Position numbers and translations under genes: made by a program. A stretch of DNA of 64,000 nt from Blastococcus sp. VKM Ac-2987 (GTDB lineage Bacteria; Actinomycetota; Actinomycetes; Mycobacteriales; Geodermatophilaceae), in NCBI RefSeq assembly GCF_026967805.1, contig NZ_JAPVBG010000001.1, positions 1,240,047 through 1,304,046 on the forward strand, read 5' to 3'. Under the pieces are notes generated by a model. That model made no database searches. It was not told the origin of the DNA and saw nothing but the letters and a program-made list of their open reading frames with translations. Positions 1 to 8,151 of this stretch are shown here, one piece after another (position 1 is the stretch's first letter; the number at the start of each line of letters is the position of its first letter).

Positions 1-2943
1 GGTCCACGGCCCACCCGCGTCCGCCGTCCCCAGCCCACCGGTCACCGACCGGTCGAAGGAGTCGGCCGCCAGCACCGAGGAGGTGACGGTCACGCCGCGC
101 TCGACGGTGGTGCTCGCTCCGTCGTCGTCGGTCACCGTCAGGCGCGCCGTGTACGTGCCGTCCTTCGCGTACTCGTGGGTGGCGCGGACACCGGTGCCGG
201 TGCCCCCGTCACCGAAGTCCCAGGCGTACGAGACCACGGTGCCGTCTGCATCCGCCGAGCCGGAGGCGTCGAAGGAAGCGCTGCGCCCCGCCCCGGCGAC
301 GGTGAACTCGGCCGTCGGCGCGGCGTTCGGCGGCGGCGCGGTGACGGTCACGCTCCCCGTCCGGCGCGCGGTCGCACCGTCGTCGTCCGTGACGGTGACG
401 GTCACCTGGTAGGTGCCGGCGGACGCGTAGGAGTGGGTCGCCGTCACGCCGCTGCCCGTGCTGCCATCGCCGAAGTCCCAGGCGTACGAGGCGATGGTGC
501 CGTCGGTGTCGCTCGAACCGCTCGCGTCGAGGGACGCGTCGAGGTGGTTCACCGTCGAGGTGAAGTCCGCGGTCGGCGCGATGTTCGTCGCCGTACCGCT
601 GCGACCCACGGCGACGTGGGCGGCGACCCGGTCGGCCGGCAGGGCCGTCGGGTAGATCGCGACCTCGTCGATGGACCCGGTGAAGGTGCGGGCACCGGAC
701 CAGACGTTGTCGTAGCCGATGCGCCAGTAGCCGTTGAACACCTGCGCCGACGTGGTGTCGGCGCGTGCGGCGACCTGCTTGCCGTCGACGTACAGCACCA
801 TGCCCTTGTCGCCCAGCGTGGCAGCGACGTGGTGCCACGTGCCGTCGTTGTACGCGGTCGGACTGGTGACGACGCGCATGGCGCCCGGGTAGACGCCGAA
901 GTTCACCCGGCCGCTGGTGTCCAGGTAGACCAGCCGGTCGTAGCTGTCGCTGACAGCGGTGGTCGCGCTGCTGAAGCCGAGGATCCGCCCGCCGGTGCGC
1001 GAGGAGGTCTTGAACCACGCCTCCGCCGTGAACGTCTGCGGGCCCGCCGTGGCGGTGCTCGTGGAGGCGTAGGAAGAGGTGCTGTCGCTGAAGGTGAAGG
1101 CCCGGTCGGCGTCACCGGCCAGCGCGCCGGCCGCGTCCTTGGCGACCGAGCTGCCCAGCGTCAGGTCCGCGGTGCCGCCCAGGTTGAACGCGGTGGACCC
1201 GGCGGTCTCCCCCAGCGACCAGTGGCTGATGGCGCCGTCGGCCCGGACCACGTCGGCGTAGGGCCGCGCCGGGCCGCCGGTCGGCACGTCGACCGGCGTC
1301 CAGCCGGAGGTGGCGACATTCCCCATGGGATCGGTCGCGGTCACCCGGTACCGGTGCGAACCCGCGGCCAGGCCGGTGTCGCCGACGGTGATGGTCGGCA
1401 GGTTCCACCACGAGGACGCGCGCGTGACGGTGTGGACCGGGGTGGCCGAGTCGTCGCGGTAGAGGCGGTAGGTCAGGTTCTCGTTGTCCGCGTCGCTGGT
1501 CGTCTTCCACGAGACGCGCACCGCGCCGGCCCCGACCGTCGTGAGGGTGGGCTCCATGCCGGTCGCCACCGGGCCGACCTTGTTCGGCGCCTGGGACGGG
1601 AAGGCGAAGCGGACCAGGCCCTGCTGGCCGACGCCGTTGACGCGGGGGAACTCGCCGGCGTAGACGACGTACTGGTCGTTGCCCGTGACGCTCCAGCCCG
1701 CCTGGTACTGCCCGGTGATGCTGCCCTGCGTGAGGACCGGGTACCAGTTCTGCAGCGCCGGCGCCGGCTTGCCCTGGAAGTTGGCGTTGCGGCTCGTCCC
1801 GTTGACGGTGGTGTGCTGCGTCAGGCTGAACGCCGTCGCGTGCTTCCAGATCTGGGAGGGGGCCGAGTCCGGCCAGCCGCCGATGGAGCTGCAGTTGTGC
1901 ATGTGCGAGGCGATGTAGAGCGCCTCGCCGGTCGCGAAGCTGGAGTAGTTGTCGCCGTAGCAGTGGGCGACGAAGCGCAGCTCGCCGCCGTCGGCGGCCG
2001 CGGCGAAGGTGCCCTCGAGGTTGCCGGTGCCCCTGAAGTCGTAGGCGCTGCCGTAGACGGTCGCGCCGTCGGTGGACAGGCCCCAGATCGCCGAGCCGGT
2101 GCCCTGGTTGGTCACCAGCTTGTTCACCGCGAACGGCTTCGTCGCCCCCGAGACCGCGTCGAGGGCACCGACGCCCGTGGCCGCCTGCCCGTTGAGACTG
2201 GCGAACCGGCCACCGGCGACGACCTGGGAGCCACCTCCGGTGACCACCAGGGCGAGCACCTCGTTGCTGCCGTTCGTGGCCGAGGCACCAGGGACGGGGG
2301 CCCACGGGAGCAGCGCGCCGGTGGCGGCGGACACCGCGGCGAGGCGGGTGCGGCTCACCGAGCCGACGGCGGAGATGTTGCCGCCGAAGTAGACGGTCGA
2401 GTCCGTGGCCGCGATCGCCCGGATCTGCCCGCTGACGCTGGGCTTGAAGTCGGGGACCAGCTGACCGGTGGCGGTGTCGTAGGCGGCGATCCGGTTGCGG
2501 ACCTCCCCGTTGGCGCGGTTGAAGTCGCCCCCGACGTAGATGCGGCGGCCGTCCGGCGAGGCGGCGACCGTCAGCGCCTGGCCGTTGAGGTCCGGCGTGA
2601 AGGAGGTGATGAGCTCGCCGGTGCGGATGTCGTAGGCGAGCAGGTTGTTGCGGACGGTCTCCCGCGTGCCGGCGGGCGCCCCGGCCGGCCGGGCAGTGCT
2701 GAACCGCCCCGCGACGTAGACGGTGTTCCCGACCACGACCTGCGACCACGCGACACCGTCGATCTGCACGGTGGGCAGCCCGTCGGCGGTGACGGTCACC
2801 GGCGTGGCCGGGTTCGTCGGGTCCAGGGGCGCGGAGTCGGCCGACGCCGCCGGGGCCAGGAACCCGAAGGTTCCGCCCATAAGCAGGAGGCTCAATCCGC
2901 CCGCGATCCACCGCCGGGTCGTTCCCGACCGCCGTGCCGTCAT
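1..2943 (-). CDS. Secreted PKD/LamG-domain surface protein with N-terminal propeller (3' end beyond window)
   Basis: Reading down the minus strand from ATG 2943 gives 981 open codons to the window edge, so the C-terminus is missing. Twin arginines and a hydrophobic core (about residues 13-33, ending APAASA) form a signal peptide. Residues about 45-455 hold repeated short units with VYVAG/VYFGG-like strands typical of a beta-propeller. About 460-545 resembles a fibronectin type III domain. About 565-765 is a LamG/concanavalin-like domain (phrases such as WHHVAATL and SIDEVAIY). Two PKD domains follow (about 785-850 and 875-955), each with the hallmark YAWDFGDG. The last visible residues (ADSFDRSV) open a further domain. 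It is probably an exported cell-surface or matrix protein, and its neighbour is an exopolysaccharide cluster. GGGGGAA lies just before the ATG. Substrate and ligand are unknown. Confidence 0.85.
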   Translation of the reverse strand, partial: MTARRSGTTRRWIAGGLSLLLMGGTFGFLAPAASADSAPLDPTNPATPVTVTADGLPTVQIDGVAWSQVVVGNTVYVAGRFSTARPAGAPAGTRETVRNNLLAYDIRTGELITSFTPDLNGQALTVAASPDGRRIYVGGDFNRANGEVRNRIAAYDTATGQLVPDFKPSVSGQIRAIAATDSTVYFGGNISAVGSVSRTRLAAVSAATGALLPWAPVPGASATNGSNEVLALVVTGGGSQVVAGGRFASLNGQAATGVGALDAVSGATKPFAVNKLVTNQGTGSAIWGLSTDGATVYGSAYDFRGTGNLEGTFAAAADGGELRFVAHCYGDNYSSFATGEALYIASHMHNCSSIGGWPDSAPSQIWKHATAFSLTQHTTVNGTSRNANFQGKPAPALQNWYPVLTQGSITGQYQAGWSVTGNDQYVVYAGEFPRVNGVGQQGLVRFAFPSQAPNKVGPVATGMEPTLTTVGAGAVRVSWKTTSDADNENLTYRLYRDDSATPVHTVTRASSWWNLPTITVGDTGLAAGSHRYRVTATDPMGNVATSGWTPVDVPTGGPARPYADVVRADGAISHWSLGETAGSTAFNLGGTADLTLGSSVAKDAAGALAGDADRAFTFSDSTSSYASTSTATAGPQTFTAEAWFKTSSRTGGRILGFSSATTAVSDSYDRLVYLDTSGRVNFGVYPGAMRVVTSPTAYNDGTWHHVAATLGDKGMVLYVDGKQVAARADTTSAQVFNGYWRIGYDNVWSGARTFTGSIDEVAIYPTALPADRVAAHVAVGRSGTATNIAPTADFTSTVNHLDASLDASGSSDTDGTIASYAWDFGDGSTGSGVTATHSYASAGTYQVTVTVTDDDGATARRTGSVTVTAPPPNAAPTAEFTVAGAGRSASFDASGSADADGTVVSYAWDFGDGGTGTGVRATHEYAKDGTYTARLTVTDDDGASTTVERGVTVTSSVLAADSFDRSVTGGLGTADAGGPWT

Positions 2944-2949
2944 GCTTCC

Positions 2950-2976
2950 CCCACGTGCTCAGCCGTGGGACCCACG
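2950..2976 (-). promoter_or_regulatory. Competing hairpins over the ribosome binding site of the PKD protein
   Basis: In the transcript, CGTGGG (2976-2971), CCCACG (2969-2964) and a second CGTGGG (2955-2950) follow each other. The middle block can pair with either copy. Pairing with the downstream copy leaves an 8-base loop and buries the start of the GTGGGGGAA ribosome binding site. As DNA, 2964-2976 is a palindrome and CACGTG occurs twice, 21 bases apart (2952 and 2973). It could be an RNA switch for translation or a protein operator; the sequence alone does not decide. Confidence 0.4.
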
Positions 2977-3040
2977 TGATCCCCCCGGACGCGGCGAACA
3001 CTAAGCGTGACGATCATGAAGGTGCCAGGCATTCACCCGT

Positions 3041-3123
3041 CACTCGATCAGGTGCATCACCCCAGGTGGGAGGGCGTCGCCGCACCGGTCGCTGGCTTTC
3101 CTGTGACTCAAAGTGATCGAGTG
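3041..3123 (-). ncRNA. Candidate structured leader RNA (riboswitch-like) upstream of the PKD protein
   Basis: A perfect 10-bp closing stem (3123-3114 with 3050-3041, CACTCGATCA/TGATCGAGTG) encloses 63 bases. Inside, on the minus strand, are TCACAGGAAAGCC, a short arm, GGCGACGCC, a CCCACCTGGG arm and a GGTGATGCACC hairpin. The layout (closing helix, purine-rich conserved-looking joint, two arms) and the CACAGG...GACGC wording recall the c-di-GMP-I (GEMM) class, but the match is loose and I cannot assign a family. It sits about 100 bases before the start codon of a secreted protein, in a 464-base gap (2944-3407) with no credible gene. Confidence 0.35.
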
Positions 3124-3252
3124 CAGTCACGGGGCAACGGTGGCTCGGCGTGTCCACCCATCGGCGAGCCTGCGGCGCGACGTGCCGACCCCGGCGGCGG
3201 GGCGCGTTCCTGGACCGCCCGTCACCGGGCCGCCCGAGCGATCCATCGCAGC

Positions 3253-3270
3253 CTCCCCCTAACGGGGGAG
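3253..3270 (-). terminator. Hairpin after the polysaccharide deacetylase
   Basis: A perfect 7-bp stem, CTCCCCC-GTTA-GGGGGAG on the minus strand, lies about 140 bases past the deacetylase stop. There is no T-run. It is a plausible end for the exopolysaccharide operon. Confidence 0.4.
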
Positions 3271-3407
3271 CCCCGCGCTACTCCGTGGTGCCGAGGACCG
3301 CCGCGACCACGCGCGGGAGGACTCGCCCCGCCGGCGTCCGGGTCTGCGAGCCGGTGCCGCAGGTAACGACTCCGAGGACGACCGCCTGCGGCTCGGACGG
3401 GGTGGGG

Positions 3408-4148
3408 CTAGCGACGCCGGAGCAGCCTCAGGTGGTGCCGCGCCATGCGCGCGAGCAGGTGCGCGGCGGTATCGCCGGGGCTGACGTAGCAGCGGGGCAA
3501 CGTGAACCGGTCGCCCGGGTCGTAGTCGCCGGTGACGCAGGCGTGGTCGTACCCGGCCGCGCGGACCGCGTCGGCCGCCGCGGCGTCGAAACTGCCGTAG
3601 GGGTAGCAGAAGCCCGCGACCTCCGCCTGCAGCACGTCCTCGAGGACCCGGCGGCTCTCCCGCACCTCGGCGTCGAGCGCCCCGGGGTCGGCTCCGGCCA
3701 GCCGCGGGTGGGTCATGGTGTGGCTGCCCACCTCGTGGCCGGCGGCGGCGACGGCGCGCACCTGCGCCGCGTCCATGATCGGCAGCTGCGGCCCCTCGTC
3801 CCACTCGTTGCGACCGGCGATGCGCCCGGCCACCACGTAGACGGTGCCGGTCATGCCGTGCCGCTGCAGCACCGGCACGGCGTGCTCCAGGAAGTCGGTG
3901 TACCCGTCGTCGAAGGTGAGGCCCACCAGCCCACGGGACTCCCCGCGCTCCGCGGCGTGCAGCAGCTCGGCCAGGGACACCCCCCGGAGGCCGAGCCGGC
4001 CGAGCAGCCGCAGGTGCCGGTCGAGCCGGTCGGGGTGCACGCGCAGGCGGTGCGGATCGGGCTCCGTGGAGGGGCTGATCGAGTGGTACATGAAGATCGG
4101 CGGGGTGACGGTCCTGCCCGTCGCGTCACCGCCGGCTCGCCCGGTCAC
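3408..4148 (-). CDS. Polysaccharide deacetylase (NodB-homology, CE4)
   Basis: A 246-residue carbohydrate-esterase 4 protein. The metal/catalytic motif TFDDGY is at about 78-83, the second metal motif HTMTH at 143-147, and CYPYGSF further on. It opens with a PPIFMYHSI strand as in many exopolysaccharide deacetylases. The family removes N- or O-acetyl groups from glycans at or outside the membrane. No signal peptide is evident. GTG 4148 is chosen because GGAGGA precedes it and it overlaps the stop of the upstream glycosyltransferase as GTGA. It is the last gene of the leftward exopolysaccharide operon, so modification of that polymer is the likely job (inference). Confidence 0.9.
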   Translation of the reverse strand: MTGRAGGDATGRTVTPPIFMYHSISPSTEPDPHRLRVHPDRLDRHLRLLGRLGLRGVSLAELLHAAERGESRGLVGLTFDDGYTDFLEHAVPVLQRHGMTGTVYVVAGRIAGRNEWDEGPQLPIMDAAQVRAVAAAGHEVGSHTMTHPRLAGADPGALDAEVRESRRVLEDVLQAEVAGFCYPYGSFDAAAADAVRAAGYDHACVTGDYDPGDRFTLPRCYVSPGDTAAHLLARMARHHLRLLRRR

Positions 4149-5353
4149 CGTCGTCCTCCTCCGCCCCGTGCCGTTCCGACGAGCGACCGCACCTGGTCGA
4201 CCAGCTCGTCCTGGTACCGCTCCCCGGCGTGCCGGGCGCGGGCCGTGCGCGCGTCGTCCAGGGCCGCCTGCCGGAAGCCGTCCCAGTCGGCGACGACCCG
4301 CTCCACGGCATCGGCCCACTCGGTCACCCGGCCGGGCGGGACGGCCTGCACCGCGGTGTAGCCCGCCGCCGCCTCCCGCAGCCCGCTGGTGTCGGAGACG
4401 ACGAGCGGGCGCGCGGCCAGGACCGCCTCGACGGTCGTGAGCCCGAAGGACTCCTCACCCACCGACGGGACGAGCACCACGTCCGCGTCGGCCAGGTGCG
4501 GCCAGACGTCGGACCGGAAGCCGGCGAAGCGCACCCGCTCGGCCAGCTCCGGCGTCGCGGCCGTGCGCCTGAGCTCGGTCTCGAACCACTCGTAGCCCTC
4601 GAACACCGACCCGACCAGCTCCAGCTGCACGTCGACCCCGCGGCGCAGCAGTTCCCGGACCACCGCCAGCGCCACCTGCGGCCCCTTCCGGGGGGACAGC
4701 CGCCCGACGTAGAGCAGGCGGAGCGGCCTCTCCGGCGCCGACCGGGCCGGCACGGTCCCGGCCGGGCCCCGGACGGCGTTGTAGACGACCGCGGCGCGCC
4801 GCCGGACGCGCGGCGCCACGTCGGCGAGGACGTCGAGGGTGAAGCGGCTGTTGGCCACCACCCGGTCGGCCAGCAGGGGGCAGAGCGCCATCCCCCGGCG
4901 CAGCATCCGGGGCGCGGACTCCTCCGCCTCGTGCACGTGGCACAGCGAGGGGCTGCCGGCCAGCCGGGCCAGGAGCGGCCACGACGGCAGGGTGAGGGTG
5001 TTGACGTACACCCCGGCGCCGCCGTACCGGCGGATCAACCGGAGCGCGGGCAGGGCACCGAGCAGCGCATCGGCGAGCAGCCGGACCGCACCACGGGGCC
5101 GCATCGCGGCGTTCCGCAGCACCGGCATCCGGCACAGGACCACGCGCAGCCCGCGGGCCGCCAGCTCGCCGACCAGCGGGCCCGGACCGGGCAGCACCAC
5201 CGTGACGTCGAACCGGGTGGCCAGGGCGGTCGCGGAGTCCAGCAGCACCCGGTCGGCGCCGTACAGCTCCGCACCGGGGTGGACGACCAGCACGCGCCGG
5301 CTACTCCCGCGGGCCGCGCCTCCCGGCCGCCGTCCGCCGGTGGACGACGGCAC
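4145..5353 (-). CDS. Glycosyltransferase family 4 protein
   Basis: 402 residues with the GT-B fold layout of GT4 enzymes. The N-terminal half begins with the strand RVLVVHPGAELYGADR, where the acceptor-side loop lies. The C-terminal half holds LLYVGRLSPRKG and the donor-binding acidic region around VPSVGEESFGLTTVEAVLA (EX7E-type). It should transfer a sugar from a nucleotide donor to the lipid-linked glycan at the inner membrane face. The GTG start lies 2 bases after the stop of the DUF4352 gene, and its own stop overlaps the deacetylase start, so it is translationally coupled within the operon. Donor and acceptor cannot be read from sequence. Confidence 0.88.
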   Translation of the reverse strand: MPSSTGGRRPGGAARGSSRRVLVVHPGAELYGADRVLLDSATALATRFDVTVVLPGPGPLVGELAARGLRVVLCRMPVLRNAAMRPRGAVRLLADALLGALPALRLIRRYGGAGVYVNTLTLPSWPLLARLAGSPSLCHVHEAEESAPRMLRRGMALCPLLADRVVANSRFTLDVLADVAPRVRRRAAVVYNAVRGPAGTVPARSAPERPLRLLYVGRLSPRKGPQVALAVVRELLRRGVDVQLELVGSVFEGYEWFETELRRTAATPELAERVRFAGFRSDVWPHLADADVVLVPSVGEESFGLTTVEAVLAARPLVVSDTSGLREAAAGYTAVQAVPPGRVTEWADAVERVVADWDGFRQAALDDARTARARHAGERYQDELVDQVRSLVGTARGGGGRR

Positions 5354-5355
5354 GG

Positions 5356-5997
5356 TCAGCGCCCGGGACCGGTGAAGACCAGGAAGGGTGCTCCGGCCTG
5401 GTACCCGACCGACAGGCTGATCAGGTCACGGTCACCGGCGGGGACGCTGAACACGTAGACCCCGAGCTCGCTCTCGTCCGGCTGCAGCATGCCGCTGAAC
5501 GGTGCGACCGAGGGGTCGTCCAGCGGGGACGCCGGGGCCAGCTCGGTGCCGTGGGCGAGGTCGACGGCGACGCCGTCCAGGGACACCGGCTCGCCGGTGC
5601 CGTTGGTGATGCGGACGGTCACCCGCAGCGCCGGACCGGCGATGTTGCCGGGGCCCTGACCGGTGCCCTCGATGGCCTCCAGGGACTCCACCTCGGCGGT
5701 GATGCCGTTGCCCACCGCGGCCTGCTGGTCGAGGGCCACGGGCTCCAGGCTCGGCGGGAGCTCGTCGACCACGCTCGTCGGACCGGTGGGCTCCGGCGTC
5801 ACCGGCGCCGGAGCCAGCTCCACCGGTGGGGCCAGGGACGTGGGCGCGGCCGACGCCCCCGGCTCGCCCGCACTGCCGCCGCCCCCGGGCTCGCGGACGA
5901 CGAGGACGACGAGCAGGACCGCGGCCAGGAGGGCCACCAGCCCGCCACCGAGGACCAGCCGGCGCCGGGCGGTGGGTGCCGGAGGGGAAACGCTCAT
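5356..5997 (-). CDS. Membrane-anchored DUF4352-like protein
   Basis: 213 residues. A short cytoplasmic start is followed by one membrane helix (about 15-35, LVLGGGLVALLAAVLLVVLVV), a Gly/Pro/Ser/Ala-rich linker to about 95, then an Ig-like beta domain with ALRVTVRITNGTGEPVSL and a closing YQAGAPFLVF. This is the DUF4352/telokin-like pattern of extracytoplasmic actinobacterial proteins. The start ATG 5997 overlaps the stop of the CDP-alcohol phosphatidyltransferase (ATGA). Its place inside the exopolysaccharide operon suggests an accessory or assembly role outside the membrane. No enzymatic residues are recognised. Confidence 0.75.
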   Translation of the reverse strand: MSVSPPAPTARRRLVLGGGLVALLAAVLLVVLVVREPGGGGSAGEPGASAAPTSLAPPVELAPAPVTPEPTGPTSVVDELPPSLEPVALDQQAAVGNGITAEVESLEAIEGTGQGPGNIAGPALRVTVRITNGTGEPVSLDGVAVDLAHGTELAPASPLDDPSVAPFSGMLQPDESELGVYVFSVPAGDRDLISLSVGYQAGAPFLVFTGPGR

Positions 5998-6755
5998 CGG
6001 GGCAGCCTCTTCATCTCGTGGAACCACTTGACCGAGGCGAGGGCCAGGAATCCGGCCGCCGCCAGGAACAGCACCGCGTACGCGGGGACGAACAGCCACG
6101 GGAGCCCGTAGCCGACGAACAGGCAGGCCAGCAGGCCGTAGTCGGTCGGCAGCGTCAGCAGGGAACGCGCCACACCGGCCCGCTGGGCCGTGGGCTGCGC
6201 GCGGGTGGCGACACCGTGCTGGGCGCGCAGGGCCTCGTTGAGCATCGTGGCGAAGTAGGTCACCGCGTCGACCAGGCAGTAGCCGAGCGGCACCAGCAGC
6301 ACCCAGGTCTCGACGACGTCGAACCGGTACAGGCCGATCACCAACCCGAGGTGCAGACCCGTCGCCTTCGCGGCGTCGACCATGTGGTCCAGCCACTCCC
6401 CCGCCGGCGAACCGCCGCCGCGGAGCCGGGCCACCTGGCCGTCGGCGGAGTCGAGGGCGTAGCCCAGCACCAGGCAGGCGGCGACGACGAGGCCCAGCGG
6501 GACCGACGGCCGGACGAGCGCGAGCAGGGCGATGCCCGTGGCGGTGAAGACGGCGCTGATCCCGGTGACCGCGTTCGGCGTGAGCCCGGCCCGGTAGGCG
6601 AGCGCGGCCAGCAGGCGGCCGAACGGGCGGTTGACGAACCGGGAGTAGGCCGGTGCGCCGACGGCGCCCTTCTGCGCCGAGGACAGCCGCCGCAGGACCA
6701 CGCGCAGCGCCTCGGGCGGCGTGCCGTCCGGTCGGTGGTCGACGGTCGCGGTCAC
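5994..6755 (-). CDS. CDP-alcohol phosphatidyltransferase family protein
   Basis: 253 residues with the full catalytic signature of the family: D102, D105-G106, A109-R110, G119, D123 and D127 (DG-x2-AR-x8-G-x3-D-x3-D). About six membrane helices follow. These enzymes move a phospho-alcohol from a CDP-linked donor onto an alcohol acceptor; classic members make phospholipids. Here the gene is locked between two glycosyltransferases by GTGA and ATGA overlaps, which hints that it adds or builds a phosphodiester-linked group on a glycan or lipid carrier (inference). GTG 6755 is preferred over 6866 because of the overlap with the upstream stop. Confidence 0.85.
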   Translation of the reverse strand: MTATVDHRPDGTPPEALRVVLRRLSSAQKGAVGAPAYSRFVNRPFGRLLAALAYRAGLTPNAVTGISAVFTATGIALLALVRPSVPLGLVVAACLVLGYALDSADGQVARLRGGGSPAGEWLDHMVDAAKATGLHLGLVIGLYRFDVVETWVLLVPLGYCLVDAVTYFATMLNEALRAQHGVATRAQPTAQRAGVARSLLTLPTDYGLLACLFVGYGLPWLFVPAYAVLFLAAAGFLALASVKWFHEMKRLPR

Positions 6756-7996
6756 TGCTGCCCCGCCCGTAGCTGCGGCACCGACTCCGGAGCGGACGTC
6801 GGCAAGGGGATGACGACGCCCGGGACCGCCGCCGGACGGGGAGCCCGTCGGCCGCGCGGCGACCACGTCCCGGACCGGCGGCCGCTGGGCCGGCGCGCCG
6901 GGACGTCGCGGTCGCTCAGCCGGCGCGCCAGCTGCTCGTACCCCGATGCCACGTCGTCCCAGTCGTACCGCTCGGCCAGACCGGTGGCGCGGCGCCCGGC
7001 GGCGCGCACCGTCGCGGGAGCGGCCTCCGCCTCGTCGACCAGCCGCGCGACGTCGGCCGCGTCCGCGAAGTAGCGCCCGGCGTCCGCGGCCACCTCGCGG
7101 TTGAAGTCGACGTCGAAGGCCAGGACGGCCGCGCCGGCGCCGAGCGCCCGCAGCAGCGAGGGGTTGGTACCGCCGACCGAGTGCCCGTGCAGGTAGGTGA
7201 AGGCGGAGGCGTAGAGCTGGTCAAGCTGCTGCTGGTCCCAGACACCGCCGAGGAAGCGCACCCGGTCGTCGGCGAGCGCGTGCACGTGCCGGGTGTAGTC
7301 GTCGGCGTACGGCGCCGAGCCGACCACGACCAGCGGCTTGCGGGCCCCGCTGCGCCGGTAGCCGTCGACGATCACGTCGACGTGGTTCTCCGGCTCGAAG
7401 CGGGCGACCACCAGGTGGTAACCGCCGGGCGTGAGCCCCAGCTCGGCGAGCCGGTCGGCACCGGGCCGGACCAGCGGGGCGCCGTAGGTGAGCAGGCTCG
7501 TCGGCGCCCCGAACTCCGTCCGGTAGTAGTCGGCGATCCCCTGCGCGTCGGCGATGAGGGCGTCCGACCACCGCACGGCCAGGGCCTCCGCGGCCCGGTA
7601 GTAGCGCTGCCCGACCGGGCCCCACTTGGCCCGCTTCCACTCCAGCCCGTCGACGTGCGTGGCGACCGGGATGCCGAACGCACGCAGGGCCGGCAGCAAC
7701 GGCGCGTTGGCGGCGTTGAACACGAAGGCGGCGTCGCTGCGGTGGGCCACGAGGTGGGCCACCGAGAGCGCCGAGTGGGTCAGCGTCTCCAGCGCCCGCG
7801 TGCGGGCCGCCGGGAGGTGGACCAGGTCCATGCCCAGGTGCCGGGCCGGCCGCTCGTCCTGGCCCGGGGTGGTCCGGCAGTACACCACCACCTCGTGGCC
7901 GCGATCGGCCAGCCGACGGCCGACCTCCTCCACGGCGGTCTCGAACCCACCGTAGCGAGCGGGCACGCCGCGCGTGCCGACCATGGCGATCCGCAT
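6752..7996 (-). CDS. DUF1972-type glycosyltransferase
   Basis: 414 residues opening with MRIAMVGTRGVPARYGGFET, the hallmark of the DUF1972 N-terminal domain of rhamnosyltransferase-like GT4 enzymes (WchF/Cps2T type in other bacteria). The C-terminal half has the GT-B donor site, with HGHSVGGTNPSLLRALG as the acidic/nucleotide region. It probably adds the second sugar after the phosphoglycosyltransferase makes the first lipid-linked residue. GGAGGGG precedes ATG 7996. About 155 bases separate it from the upstream sugar transferase stop, and its 3' end overlaps the CDP-alcohol transferase. The open frame continues far upstream but that part is non-coding in style. Rhamnose specificity is only a family tendency. 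Confidence 0.9.
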   Translation of the reverse strand: MRIAMVGTRGVPARYGGFETAVEEVGRRLADRGHEVVVYCRTTPGQDERPARHLGMDLVHLPAARTRALETLTHSALSVAHLVAHRSDAAFVFNAANAPLLPALRAFGIPVATHVDGLEWKRAKWGPVGQRYYRAAEALAVRWSDALIADAQGIADYYRTEFGAPTSLLTYGAPLVRPGADRLAELGLTPGGYHLVVARFEPENHVDVIVDGYRRSGARKPLVVVGSAPYADDYTRHVHALADDRVRFLGGVWDQQQLDQLYASAFTYLHGHSVGGTNPSLLRALGAGAAVLAFDVDFNREVAADAGRYFADAADVARLVDEAEAAPATVRAAGRRATGLAERYDWDDVASGYEQLARRLSDRDVPARRPSGRRSGTWSPRGRRAPRPAAVPGVVIPLPTSAPESVPQLRAGQQ

Positions 7997-8151
7997 GGCC
8001 CCTCCGTCCGTGTCCCGGCGCGTGCGGCTCCACCGACCCGGTGGACGCCGCCTCGACGCCTCTCTCACCAGGAGCTTCGGCGAAGAGACGGCTGACGAGG
8101 CCTTTCGGCGGGAGCGCGTGACCCGTGCGAGTGACGCCCGGACGAGGTGGG

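Noticed and set aside
175-2979. Very long plus-strand open frame (934 codons) opposite the PKD protein
   Set aside because: Arg/Gly/Val/Asp-rich composition typical of antisense frames in GC-rich DNA; the minus strand encodes recognisable domains.
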